Shown here piece after piece: positions 35,227 through 46,600 of a stretch of DNA of 64,000 bases. Within the stretch, counting starts at the first letter, position 1. The number at the start of each line of letters is the position of its first letter. Origin of the DNA: Fallopia convolvulus (Eukaryota > Streptophyta > Magnoliopsida > Caryophyllales > Polygonaceae); contig OZ024736.1 of NCBI GenBank assembly GCA_964016875.1, positions 38,534,707-38,598,706 of the forward strand, in the 5' to 3' direction. A program made the position numbers and the translations under genes. The notes under the pieces were generated by a model that saw nothing but the letters and a program-made list of their open reading frames with translations, did no database searches and was not told where the DNA came from.

Positions 35227-35774
35227 TTTAAGGGACAAGAAAGAGATTAAATCGAAACCTTCCAAGTTCCAATAGAGGCTACAAAGACCTAGTTTATAGG
35301 CCTTGCGTTAAGAAAATGAACAAGGGTGTATCAATGTATGGATTAAACTGATTACAAACAAAAGGTGAGTAGTATACCAGGCTGGGTATGCCTCTACAAT
35401 AGTGGATGCCTAAACTTGCAAGCATAATCTGGACGTATTTCCAGCCCAATACCCAATAACATTGAGCTCGTCTCAACTTAATTGTGTAGAATGTTCCAGT
35501 CTCCAAGCCCAACCCAAAGCTGGATCTTGGTATCAGCTTATAAATGTGAACGCTCTCTTTCTTTTCGTTGAGACAAGCAAGTACGAACGAACGCTATCAT
35601 TATCATAAATGGTAGTGTACGCCATGTTCGGGTATATGAAATTAGTGGGACTGGGGGACAGTCAACATCTTACAGTTTTGGTCAAAGCTTAGGCACGAGT
35701 TCTTGCAATTTGCAGAGATTTTAATAGTATAACAGTTTAAATGAATCATAAAATTTAATTTCTTACAGCCCGGT
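35227..35774. other. Spacer, no gene recognised
   Basis: Mixed-composition DNA between the LINE target site and the Harbinger-type element; only short unmatched frames. Confidence 0.5.
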
Positions 35775-35777
35775 TAA

Positions 35778-37077
35778 GAGCATGTACATTCAAGAATATT
35801 TACAATCTTCTCTTATTTTTCTCTCTCCTTCTCTCCTTTTGACACCTCATTTTCTCTATCATTTACATCACTTTTTACTTTTCCTTTCCTCCTTCTCTTC
35901 CTCTTTCTGAGTCCCCCACAACAAAGGGTATTCTCTTTCACTTCCCCTCTCTTACTTTCTACCTATTTTATATCATATACATTAATTATATTTACTTAAA
36001 TAATTTAAATTTAAGATAATAAATTATATTTATTATTACAAATAAATTAATTACATATGTTAATTATATTTACAAATTACCTATGTTAATTAAATTATAA
36101 TTAAAATATATTTACTAATTACCTATGTTAATTAAATATAATAAATTATATTTACTAATTACTTATGTTAATTAAAGTTCTTTAATCAAATAAATTATAT
36201 TTACTTAAATAATTTGGATTTAAGATAATAAAACTAATTACAAATTAAAAAAATAAATTTAATTAACATTAAGACAATTTCAAACAAAATTATAAATTGC
36301 AAAAAAAAAATACAAAATAAAAATAACGTTAAACATAAATAAGCGTTGTTGCCATAGAAATTTTATCTAAATCTAAATCCGATGTCAAACTTTGAAACTT
36401 CTCCCATATGTTATCCATTAAATCGTTCTTTAGAGCCACATGCATTTCTTTATTCCGAAACTCCTCTCTTCTAGCCATGAATCTTCTTAGATTTCGATCA
36501 TTATCGTCCACGTGTCACAGTGAATGTCTCATTATCATTCCGAAACTCATTGTGCATGATGATAATTGGCGTTGGTTGATTACCAAACATTTGTATCATG
36601 GCTTGAACTTGATCCAAATTAAATGTATTTGGATTATATTATGTGTTTGAGTTATTTGGATTTTTATTGTGGTTATCCATGGAAGATAGTAGTAGTAGTG
36701 AACGAGAGAAAGAAAAGTTAAGATGAGTTTGTGAATGACCCAACAATATTAGACTCTATTTATAGATAATACAAAATTATTAAAATTGATTAATTTATTT
36801 TTAAAAAAAAATATCAACATTAATTATTATTTTGTTGGAAATATATTTAATGTTAGGTTGAAATAAAATAAATGAAGTTAGTTGAAAGTTGGATACATGT
36901 GTCAAATTGTGATTGGATGAATGTTCCTCTTTGGACATAAGGACCAAATCACTCATTTCTCTATGGAAGGAGGATTACTCCCATTTCTCCTTGAAAGGAA
37001 ATTCTCCTTTTAATTTTTACAATCAAGGGAAGAGAGAGTGCAAAGAAGAACTACATTCCTCTTGATTGCACATGCTC
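35778..37077. mobile_element. PIF/Harbinger-type non-autonomous element
   Basis: A 1.3-kb unit flanked by TAA on both sides (35775-35777, 37078-37080), the Harbinger trinucleotide target. Ends are GAGCATGTACATTCAAGA and, as reverse complement of the right end, GAGCATGTGCAATCAAGA. CT-rich sequence follows the left end. The inside keeps relics of coding sequence on the minus strand (separate entry). Confidence 0.85.
36329..36680 (-). pseudogene. Harbinger-element coding relic
   Basis: From the ATG at 36680 the frame reads MDNHNKNPNNSN, stops, then continues FNLDQVQAMIQMFGNQ, the Asn/Gln-rich start typical of plant Harbinger-associated proteins. A later frame (36511-36329) reads FRNKEMHVALKNDLMDNIWEKF, which resembles the C-terminal tail of Harbinger transposases (HxxLxxDLxExxW). 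The nuclease core between them is missing, so this looks like an internally deleted source element. The family match is by eye only. Confidence 0.55.
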
Positions 37078-37080
37078 TAA

Positions 37081-37949
37081 TCACCGTCACTTCCAAGGAG
37101 TAAAGAAAAGATGATTCAAACTGAGCATTTTTCAACGCGTTGACGTTTTTAATGCACTCCTCTAGTCCTCTCCATCATTAAATGCTTAATCTTTTTATCA
37201 GACATTAAATTGTTAATCTTGAATGGAGTATTGCAATAAATCACTAAAATATCTTCCCTAAAAAAACCATAAAAATCCGAAAATTAATGCGGAGTAGTTT
37301 GTACTTTGTATCAAACTAATTCACAAATTTTACAAGATTGTGTCACTCACTGTACAACGTTCTAATTTAATCAACACCATTAAGTGCGTGACTCCGGGTC
37401 TGAGTGTCTGACACAACCGCACGGAAAATAGTTCCATCACAAAAGGCAAATCAAAAAAGAAAATAAAAAAAAGGTGCGTGGTAGTGGGCCCACAGGAGCA
37501 CCCACATCCGCACTTTCCGCGTGTCCGACGTGGCACACGAGAATAGTATGTAGCCTCCCTCTCCTCTTCCCAGTCCAAACCCACTTCTGACTTCCCCCTC
37601 TCGAATCGCAATCCCAGGGGCCGGCTGATTTTCGCCGGCGTCTACAAACGCACGCAACCTCCCATTAACGCCTTCTCCTAGCCCCCTCTCTCCCCACTTC
37701 TCTCAAACTATGTATCGCGATCCAAATCTCTCTCGGTGTCTTTTAACCGAAATCCACCTGCTTTTCTAAATTCCTTCCGAGACGATTTCAGTCGGCCTCG
37801 AAGAGTTGGATCTGATCTTTGTTGGCGAATTTGACATTAAAAAAGGGGATTTTTCGATTCCAAACTCTGCTGGAGAAATCGGCGAGGTTTATTCGTTGGA
37901 AAAGGGGATTAAAGTGGGGTTTTGATTTCCTTGGCCGGTGTGCGCCACA
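37081..37949. other. Promoter and 5' UTR region of the UTR5-like gene
   Basis: AT-rich to about 37,480, then CT-rich with long pyrimidine runs (CCCCCTCTCTCCCCAC near 37,683), common in plant 5' UTRs. No clear TATA box. Frames on the minus strand here are unmatched. Confidence 0.5.
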
Positions 37950-40900
37950 ATGGCGGAGCTTCCGGCGGTGGCCGTCAAGGAGAATAGCTTGTTGAAAGGC
38001 GTTTTCGCCGTCACCGGTATTTTGTCCACTCTTGTCGTCTATGGCGTCTTACAGGTAAACCCCCTCTTTTCATGTCTACTTCTTTGATTCGTTATTGAAA
38101 GAGTCCAACTTTGAAATTTGATGAAGTTAGGGTTTCGACTTTTTAAATGGGTCTATCTGTCTTGTCTTGGGTTGGTGAGTTTGAGCTGATTATTTGTTTT
38201 GACTTTCGGATAGTTACCCTTCATTAATGTACTTCCATGGTCCGTTGCTTGAGGTGGTTGGTTTATTCTCAACAAGTCCTGTAAAAAACTAAACTTGTGC
38301 CATAAACTCTTAATATGTTCCAATTGGATAGCGCATGTATAACTAATGGGATTAAAAGGGGAGTCGGAGAACTATTATTAATAGCTGTGGCTAACGAGAT
38401 GCATTTAGGTTTTCTTTTCTTCTTGAGCTGTGATCACTGAGAATGTTAATGAGTTTAGCTTGTTAAGTAATACTCCACTAATGGTGGATTCAGGACGATG
38501 AAGGGATAAGAAAAATAGAGAGTGAGCTGTGGCCTGTGGGGAATAAAGAAATATGTTTGTTGTTGAGGAATGATTATGCATTTTCCTTTGCTTCTTTCTC
38601 ACTCTTTAGAGGGATCAAAAAGCTTTATAAAGATTGCAAGGAAAATTTCTTCAGAAGCTATATTTTAGTGCTTTCTGATTGTTCAAGCCTTTTCAATCAC
38701 TGGCTTTTCAAGGTTATGTTAGCACTTGATTACATTGTCAAGGTGTCGCAAATCTTATCAAGTCTTGTAAAAGGCTACCTCATAATACTTTATCTAATGC
38801 GTCTTCCATAAACTCTTTTTTTGCAGGAAAAGATTATGAGAGTTCCATATGGACCGAATAAAGAATATTTCAAGCACTCATTATTTCTAGTTTTTTGCAA
38901 TCGGCTCGCTACATCAGCAGTTTCAGCTGCTTCCTTAGTGGTAACTTGCTAGTTATAAGTAATTCTATTCCTTTCTCAGTGCTAACAGTTTTAAACTCTT
39001 AAAACCTTGTTTGTTTATGCATTCTAGCTATAATTTTAGCCATTGCCACTTTTAGTGGTTTGATATCTTCTACTTCCACCTTTAGGCCAGTAGGAAGGCT
39101 TTGGATCCTGTTGCTCCAGTTTACAAGTATTGTCTGGTATCAGTGACAAACATTCTTACTACAACTTGTCAATATGAGGTTAGTCATCACTTTTGAGAAG
39201 CATAGCATGTTTCGAATAGCTCACCTTTCCTTGACATTGAAATTCTCCTATATGTGGTTTTCGTACATCTGTGATGGGGCTATATTCAGCAATTAAGCTA
39301 CCGTTTTAATCTTTCAGGCTCTTAAGTATGTCAGTTTTCCTGTTCAGACACTCGCAAAATGTGTAAAAATGATACCAGTTATGGTGAGTATCAGTCTTCG
39401 AAGGTCAACAATTTTTGTATCTATTTGTTTACTTGTCCAAATTATGGTACTTTTACTATTTTTATAGTTAGCTCTGAATCTGCTGTGTGTGCTGGCTCCC
39501 ACCCTTAACACTTCTAAAGATCAAGAATCTTCCTGTAGAGCTTAGGAATAAAGCAGCAAAGCAAGCTCATTTATCTATACATAACTGCTTTGCTGGTGAT
39601 ACCCATCATTCCCATTTGCTTAGCATTGTCTCTTACAACATCCTCGGTCATCTTTGTTGGCTTTTAATTGCTTTTTAGTCTTCCTATAATCCTATGTAAT
39701 TATAATCCAACATGGCCTGCATAGGTTATTTCTAAATATATAATTAAGTTTGGATTTACTTATCTTCAAGAATATTTTCTCATTATACTACATCCTTGAG
39801 AACTAACTTGCCCAAAGATTATAAAAAAAGAAAGAGAGAAAATACCAGGCAGATGATCCCCTTGCAAGAAATACAACTTGAAGTAATGAGGAAACAGATT
39901 TGAACAGAGAATTGACCCAGCTCTTTTTCCTTGTTCTCACAGGTTTGGGGCACTGTTATCATGCAAAAGAAGTACAAAGGGCTTGATTATATGTGGGCGG
40001 TGTTGGTGACTATTGGATGCTCCATTTTTATTCTTTATCCGGTAAATTTTATGATTTTAATTTCCAAGGTCCGATATTAGTAATCTGAGTTTCTTAATTG
40101 GAATTAGAGGGTTCTTGTTGCTACTTCAACCCGGCTGTCTTGAATCAGTAGAGTGGTGGCTGTGTGGTGTGTGCAAAGCTTGCTTGTTGAGCTACCTTAA
40201 TCTTTGCTTGAAACATGTTATGATTATACTGGACTATTCTGATGTCAAGTCTACTGTTTTGAAAGTATTGAGAGTTGAGGAAATGAACTATGATTTTTTA
40301 AGTTATCCCAGATGCTTACGACAGTTTATAGACAAAAGAAGCCATTCAATTATCTTAACCACTTCGTGAAATACATGACTTAACCTTTTGAAAGTATCTC
40401 TGTAACCCTCTTAAATGGTGTGTTTGACAAGCTCTCTTATGTATATTGATAAGGCTTTTATATTAACTCATCACCTTATCTACTACCTTTTGTGGACCGT
40501 TTGTATTGTAAGTGTGTTTACCAAACACACCTGCACACTAGAGTTTTAATATTCTTCTGGGCTCTTTCCTGCCCTGGCTAGTAATTGAATTGACTAATGC
40601 ACTCACGTATCCTTTTACTTGCTGATAGCACTCTTTTGTGTCCCTTCTCTTGCATATTTTGGGGTGTTTGGTACTCTTTATATATGTTTATTAATGCTGA
40701 CTTTGAAAACATGTAGAAACTTCATAACCTTTAATACAGCAATACATTTGGTTTGCTGATTTGGACAGATTTATATATTCTGATCCTTGTTGTTCATTCT
40801 CTATACTTTTGTTTCAGGCTGCAGGTGACAGTAGTCCTTACAATAGAGGAAAAGAAAGTACAATTTGGGGAGTCTCCCTAATGTTAGGTTATCTTGGGTA

Positions 40901-42287
40901 CTAGTTTGAAACCTAACCTCTCCATATGTTTCTATTGAGTTCTATTGCTCATAATTTCCCAAGTAGATCTTACAAATTGCTTGACATGCATTTCATTGCT
41001 GTGTTGACTTCCATTTGAATCATACATGGCAAACTTCTATGTGCATTACATTAGTTTTGCTACATGTGTTGGAATATTTTGTAAATGATTTGCTGTATAT
41101 ATGATCCTATTTGTGCTCAGTAAATAAAAATCAGTTTGAAAATTCCAAAATGGGAATGGAAATTACGAAAAAGAAAAAGAAAAAAAGATCAAGGGAAGAA
41201 ACTTACTGAGAGTGAACATTTGTGGTATCTGTCAATGTTTGACTGTTAAATGAGACCTTTTTTTTTGTGTGTGAGATTTGATTTGAGGTGGCTGGTTTCT
41301 TCATATTTTCTGGGATCATATTGAGGCCTGATATCTGGATAGAATTATAATACAACCTTTTTTGTCAGGTTTGATGGATTCACAAGTACATTTCAAGATA
41401 AATTATTCAAGGGCTACAACATGGAAATTCATAACCAGATATTTTATACGACATTATGTTCCTGCCTTCTCAGTTTCACTGGTGAGCTCTACCTTGCTCA
41501 GATTCTACTTTGTTCAGCAGATGAACAAAGTTGTCCAAAATTACCTACAAAAGAAGACAACTTAATTTAGCTGCACAAATTTAACCTGTTTAGATTTCTC
41601 TCTCTTCTTGTTCTTGCAGGGCTTATATTACAGAACCATCTTGTAGATGCAGTTGATTTTGTTTATCGCCACAATGATTGTTTCTATGATATCGTGTTAC
41701 TTTCTACTGTAAGTAACATAACATTTTTCTGACATATTCAAAATGTATTTTTCCCCGTTTTCTTGAAACATTCTACTAATGCTGTTTTTTTTATAAAAAA
41801 AAAAATTCAGGTAGCTACAATCAGTCAATTCTTCATTTCTTACACAATCCGGACCTTTGGTGCTCTCACGTTTGCCACTGTAATGACCACACGACAGGTA
41901 ATTTTTTTTTTTAAAAAAACGACATATTTTCTTCTTCATATCCAAGCTAGCTCGAATTAATTGTTCCTTTGCAATCCCCAGTTGGTGAGCATCCTCCTTT
42001 CTTGCTTGTGGTTTTCTCATCCGTTGAGCCCAGCACAATTAATTGGCGCTGTAAGTCTATTTATTATGCAACTTCCATCCTTCATCTTTCTCAAGCAACT
42101 CTCTGGATGATGCCTAATTTTGTTGACACCATGTCCAATTCTTGATCAGGTCATTGTGTTCGGTTCGCTTTACGCAAAGAGCTTCTTGCGTGTTAAAAAA
42201 CACCCGTCTCCTAACAACTTAGTACAAGAAAGAGCTTTGAGTCCTCCGAGACTGCACAGTGAAACCAAACCAACTGAAAACGTTTAA
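37950..42287 (+). CDS. UTR5: UDP-galactose/UDP-glucose transporter 5-like (SLC35B family), 11 exons
   Basis: Exons: 37950-38054, 38827-38940, 39086-39178, 39318-39383, 39943-40041, 40818-40897, 41369-41481, 41620-41708, 41811-41897, 41982-42050, 42150-42287. All introns are GT-AG and frame-consistent, giving 350 aa. The protein is a polytopic nucleotide-sugar transporter of the SLC35B type. The stretches MRVPYGPNKEYFKHSLFLV, PVQTLAKCVKMIPVMVWGT, LGFDGFTSTFQDKLFKGYN and TIRTFGALTFATVMTTRQ closely match what I recall of Arabidopsis UTR5 (At3g46180) and UTR5B (At5g59740). It would bring UDP-sugars into the ER or Golgi lumen for wall polysaccharide and glycoprotein synthesis. The hydrophilic C-terminus (residues about 318-350) has no KKxx signal. 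Introns 1 and 5 are the longest (about 0.77 kb each). Confidence 0.94.
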
Positions 42288-43170
42288 CACTCTCCTTCCC
42301 GGACAGAGATGATACGAAGTAAGTCAAACAAAAGCTGGTGGCAATGTGTTCAACAAGGGCAGAGGAAGCATAGGTGTAGCAAGATGAGTTCTTTCTACCT
42401 AACATAGAGAACAATTTACACTGTTGGATCAAAGTTTTGTTTTTTTGTTTCCCCTGTTGATTATTTATCTTAACACGCGAATTATGCGGGTATTATATAC
42501 GCGCCTTTGCGCGCATCTCTGCCAAAGGGTGGAGTAGGGCGTATGGTGTTAGATTAGTGAAGTCTGAAGGGAATATTTATGAGGATGAGAATACAAAGAT
42601 GGCATTTGTAGGCACTCGTTCGTGTAATTTGGTGAGGGACTAACGGACACTGGACACATTCGCAGTACCAGAAAAATTTGTCTATTTTAAGTAATTTAGA
42701 GAATATGATTCATAAAGATCGAAAATCATAGGTCCATTTTTAATGATCGGGTTTTCTAGTGCATAGGTTAAAACTGTTGAATTTTGGAACTAAAACCCTA
42801 ATGCAAAATAATTGAAGGCAAGGAAAAAATAATTAAATGATTACAACTCAACAAAATATTATTCATGACAAATGTATAACAATCCATGTTGATCTACATC
42901 ACCTAGGCTAAGATAATTGTTGCAACTTACGCTTGGAAACCGCATCAAGTCATAATAAAACACAATCAGTCAAATGACTCAATTCACACTTGCATAACAT
43001 TGTCAGTTAATCTCAAGAACTTATCTTAATATATGCAGAGTTATCAGTGATTGAGGAAGCATATATGGACTACAACTGAAACCAAATCCACCTGGAATTC
43101 TTAAAATATATACACCTTTTCATCTTAAGGTTTAGGGTTGTCTTCTGAACCTAATACACCAGCATAAAGC
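42288..43170. other. Spacer between UTR5-like and dirigent genes
   Basis: 3' UTR of the transporter, then AT-rich upstream DNA of the dirigent gene. GCGCGC-containing words near 42,490-42,520 stand out, but no gene was recognised. Confidence 0.5.
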
Positions 43171-43221
43171 ATGAACTACTCCATCTTTTGACACCTATGA
43201 ACTACTCCATCTTTTGACACC
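43171..43221 (+). repeat. 25-bp tandem duplication in the dirigent promoter
   Basis: ATGAACTACTCCATCTTTTG plus ACACC occurs at 43171-43195 and 43197-43221, separated by one T. It lies 13-63 bases upstream of the TATA box. Confidence 0.95.
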
Positions 43222-43233
43222 CAGCCTTTCCTT

Positions 43234-43240
43234 ATATAAC
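43234..43240 (+). promoter_or_regulatory. TATA box of the dirigent gene
   Basis: CCTTATATAACC lies 98 bases before the ATG and predicts a start near 43,265 with a 5' UTR of about 65 bases that is rich in CA/AAC. Confidence 0.75.
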
Positions 43241-43331
43241 CTACCATGGATTTGCCTGAATCCATAAGCAGCACAAGCTCAAAACAAATCAAGATCTCAA
43301 GTCTAAACATTCACAAGTCCATCAAAACAAA

Positions 43332-44243
43332 ATGGCAATTCACAAGTCATCCACTTCACCATTCAAAACCCCAATCCTCCTCTTTGCCCTATCCCTCGTA
43401 ATCTCATGCGCTACCCCAACCCGAATCCTCGATGAACTGCCCCCTCTCCCAGCTGGCGCGGCCACAGGCACCCCAGCTGTCACTGCCACAACCACCCCAG
43501 CCGCTGGAGCAGCTACTACGGCTATCCCAGCTGGCGGGGGCACAGCTGGACACCCGGCACTGACCTTCTTCATGCACGACATCCTAGGCGGATCGAACCC
43601 CACGGCCAAGGCTGTCACGGGGATCGTGGCGAACCCGGCAATCAGCGGCCAAATCCCGTTCGCAAAGCCAAACGGCGCCGTTTTGCCAACGAGCAACGGC
43701 ATCCCTCAAAACAACGCCAACTCCGCGCTCATCAACAACAACAACCTCCCTTTCCTCGTCGGCCTCAGTGGGACCACCCAAAACATCGCCCAAAACAACA
43801 ACAATAACAACAACATCTTCGGTGGGACCGCTGGGTTCCCCGTCGTAAACGGGGCCCAGCTCCAATCGGGGACCGCCCTCCAGCAGCTCATGTTCGGGAC
43901 CTTGACCGCCATCGACGACGAGCTGACCGAGGGGCCCGCGCTCGGCTCGGGCACCGTCGGGAAGGCCCAGGGGCTCTACGTGGCCAGCTCGGTGGACGGG
44001 ACGAGCCAGGTGTTGGCGTTCACGGCCATGTTCGAGAGCGGCGGCTACGTCGACAGCCTCGTGTTTTTCGGGATTCATAGGACGGCGGTTTCGCAGTCGC
44101 AGGTGGCGATCATGGGTGGGACAGGCAAGTATGTGAACGCCAAGGGGTTCGCCACCATGAAGGTCTTGCCGTCTGCTCAGCATCAGGTTATTACGGATGG
44201 GTTTGAGACTTTGGTTGAGTTTGATGTTTTTCTTACTTACTAA
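43332..44243 (+). CDS. Dirigent protein, DIR-e/ESB1-like, intronless
   Basis: A single exon encodes 303 aa. Residues 1-30 are a secretion signal (hydrophobic PILLFALSLVISCA). Residues 38-73 are a Pro/Ala/Thr linker. The dirigent domain then starts at ALTFFMHDILGG (about 75). It is interrupted by an Asn-rich insert (NNANSALINNNNLPF, then a run of seven Asn, about 125-165) and resumes with GTALQQLMFGTLTAIDDELTEG, GKAQGLYVASS and FESGGYVDSLVFFG, ending VEFDVFLTY. Long dirigent proteins with such extensions form the DIR-e group that includes ESB1, which places lignin in the Casparian strip. It should act in the cell wall guiding monolignol coupling. Codon use is strikingly GC-rich in this AT-rich region. 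A minus-strand frame of 199 aa opposite it is a composition shadow. Confidence 0.92.
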   Translation: MAIHKSSTSPFKTPILLFALSLVISCATPTRILDELPPLPAGAATGTPAVTATTTPAAGAATTAIPAGGGTAGHPALTFFMHDILGGSNPTAKAVTGIVANPAISGQIPFAKPNGAVLPTSNGIPQNNANSALINNNNLPFLVGLSGTTQNIAQNNNNNNNIFGGTAGFPVVNGAQLQSGTALQQLMFGTLTAIDDELTEGPALGSGTVGKAQGLYVASSVDGTSQVLAFTAMFESGGYVDSLVFFGIHRTAVSQSQVAIMGGTGKYVNAKGFATMKVLPSAQHQVITDGFETLVEFDVFLTY

Positions 44244-44645
44244 ATTACATGTACTGTGTGCAATCTTTTGCCGGTTTAATGGTTTGTGTTTTGTAATTTT
44301 CCCTGTTGTAACACTTGAATTGTAACATCTTATTGCTTGTATGTAAACTCATGTTTCGGATTTCGAATGCACTTAAAATTAGTTGTGGTCCAATTACTTA
44401 TTTAATCCAGTATCACGCGACATGAATTTAAACGTTAATCACGGGGATCAATGCAATTAAGGCATTAACATAATTAACTTGCTATGTAGTCCATATATCA
44501 AACCAAAAGTTAAACATAATTCTAAGAGATTGGGGAAAAAGGATCCCCACACAACCAACACAGCTTTTGATGTAAAATTTTGTAAAGTAATTACGTACAT
44601 GATTTTAAACTTAGTCGATCACGGGGACCGGCCAATCAATGCAAA
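44244..44645. other. Tail-to-tail spacer of dirigent and NaKR-like genes
   Basis: About 400 bases holding both 3' UTRs and possible poly-A signals (TGTAATTTTCC, TTGTAACATC near 44,290-44,330); no other feature. Confidence 0.6.
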
Positions 44646-45827
44646 TTAGTAGCTGAACTCTGATTTTGTTGAGACCGACGAAGAGGATGAAGAGGAGGTT
44701 GAGGAGGTGGTGGGAGAAGGCCAGAATTGTGCATTTTTCACCTTGGTAATGCTATTCAACACGTATAAGGGGGTCACATTTCCTATCACCGTTACTTTCT
44801 TCGTCTCAAACTCTATATCGAACGATGTCACACCTATAGCAAAATTTTATACGACAAACAAAAAGCAAGAGTATTGTATAGTTAATTCCATGATAATAGG
44901 TAGTAGCTAGGTACGTATATTTTCATTCTAATTATAAAGAAACATAGTACAATAATACGGAGTAAAAAGCAAAAGTTGTAAATTATAAAGGCTTAATTTA
45001 ATTGTCTGACCTTCCATTCTGGAGAGGTGTTTTCTAAGCTTGCCTTCACAGCCTTTGCAGTGCAGTGATACTCTCAGCACCACCACCTACAAAATCATAC
45101 ATATTATCAAATTCTGGTAAAACATTAAAATTATTATTAGTATTTTGTAAAATTACAGAATTAATCAATGAAATTAACGGACCTGATCCCCTGATGGAGC
45201 AGGAGGAGGTTGCACTGGTTGGGAGGACTTCACAATATCAAGCTGATTGAATCCTGACCGTCCATTCCCTGAATTCGTTGACCGCCGGAACGTAGGTTTG
45301 ACCACCACCTCCGGAACATTTTCCGTTAATTCCAACGCTAGCAAGTCGGTGTCTCTGCGCTCCAACACCAAATCGTCCTTACACGACGCCGTATCGATCA
45401 ACAGGTACCTGCCGGAGGACCCCGCGGGCTTTCGCCGGAGCACGTCCCTGACATCCGCCGAGCTCCGCCGGAGTGCGTCCCTCACGTCCACGGAGCTCCG
45501 CCGGATCGCGTCCTTGATGTCCGCCGAGCTCTTCCGCCGCGCCGCGTAATCGCCGACCTCGACCGAGGAGTGTCTCCGGGCGGCAGCGTGCTGGTGGGTG
45601 GCGGCGCCGTCGACGGAGAAGCGGTTTTTGAAGGAGAAGCTTTTGCGGCAAGCGGCGGCGGAGGTGGCGGCGAGGTTCTTGGTTTGGTCAGCGAGATAGG
45701 AGTGGATGCGGTGGTGGAAGGGTCGGGAGGTGGTTGTGGTGGTGGAGGGGGAGGTGGCGCTGGTGCGGATGGCGGTGGAGGCTTGGGAGGCGCACCCCGA
45801 CCTCAAGCTTTTTAGAGAGAACGGCAT
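44646..45827 (-). CDS. NaKR-like heavy-metal-associated domain protein, 3 exons
   Basis: Exons 45827-45183, 45086-45011 and 44833-44646 give 302 aa, with consistent GT-AG introns. The first ~215 residues are a basic Ser/Ala/Arg-rich region containing a tandem RRSS(V/A)DVRDALRRS-type repeat and GSSGRYLLID, a segment shared by the SODIUM POTASSIUM ROOT DEFECTIVE family. Residues about 216-283 form the HMA fold: VVVLRVSLHCKGCEGK with the metal-binding Cys 225 and Cys 228, then GVTSFDIEFETKKVTVIG and LNSITKVKNAQFW. A Ser/Thr tail ends KSEFSY. NaKR1 acts in phloem in Na/K balance and florigen transport; the same role here is inference. The exact family member is unknown. Confidence 0.9.
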
Positions 45828-46340
45828 TGTTTATGTATTATGAAGAGATCGAGAGCGAAGACGGAGATGTACGTTTTGAAAATTGACGAGGCTAGAGTTA
45901 TAGAAAGAATGAAGTGAGGAGCCAAGGATAAGAAAGGTAGTATTATAAGTTGAGAGTGGATTAGTGGGCGAGCTGAAACAACAAACTTAGGGAGTTAGGG
46001 AGAAGTTAAATAAATTAGTATGTTGTTAACGGTGGTAAAGTGTTGTGTTGTAAAGCCTTTAATCTTACTAGGAGATGCCACGCACGTATGTGTTTATGTA
46101 TACAAGCCTACAAGGGCATATATGTATGTTTGGTAGTGGTGGGAATTAAGAATATACATATGGGGGTTTGGAATTGACTCAATTAAGTTAATTTAATCTT
46201 ATATTCTTATTCCTTTACAATCCGATTGCATCTTATCCTCTCTACGCACCTAAAAATAAAATTAACTAATTTGACGCATCTAGCTAGGGCTAGCTAAATT
46301 TCTTCTCTTATTTTTTCATAAGGAAAGAATTTAGGGACGA
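45828..46340. other. Upstream region of the NaKR-like gene
   Basis: Contains the 5' UTR and promoter of the minus-strand gene; a weak TATA-like TTATAA lies near 45,945. The Copia element at 46341 inserted about 510 bases upstream of the start codon. Confidence 0.5.
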
Positions 46341-46581
46341 TGTGAAGCGGAAGCTTAAGCAACAAGATCCATGGAATCTATGGAAGGAAACGAGAGAATT
46401 GCAGAGTAAACTCTATATTGATTAGTCAAAAGTGTCCAGATACAAAGCTAACTAACTCTTTATATCTAAGGTTAGTTACACCAACTCTAGCTAACTATAG
46501 TTAGTAACTAAACTAACTCTAGCTAACCAAAACTAACTACTCTAGTTAGTCATCTATGCTAGTATTTACATCAGACTCACT
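46341..46581 (-). repeat. 3' LTR of the right Copia element
   Basis: Differs from the 5' LTR by a 9-bp insertion (AATCTATGG, which makes a short tandem repeat), one extra A, two substitutions and the last base (T for A), which blunts the TCACA tip. Confidence 0.93.
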
Positions 46582-46582
46582 C

Positions 46583-46600
46583 CCACCCCCCCACCCCCCC
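46583..46600 (-). other. Polypurine tract
   Basis: On the minus strand this is GGGGGGGTGGGGGGGTGGG between the pol stop codon (46600-46602) and the 3' LTR. It is the expected primer for plus-strand DNA synthesis. Confidence 0.8.

Noticed and set aside
43584..44183. Minus-strand open frame of 199 codons opposite the dirigent gene
   Set aside because: It is antisense to a clear dirigent coding sequence; its length comes from GC-rich codons, and the peptide (His/Arg/Glu-rich) matches no family.
45379..45815. Gly-rich and Arg-rich frames over the NaKR-like gene
   Set aside because: They are shadows of exon 1 on other frames; only the frame leading into the HMA domain is supported.
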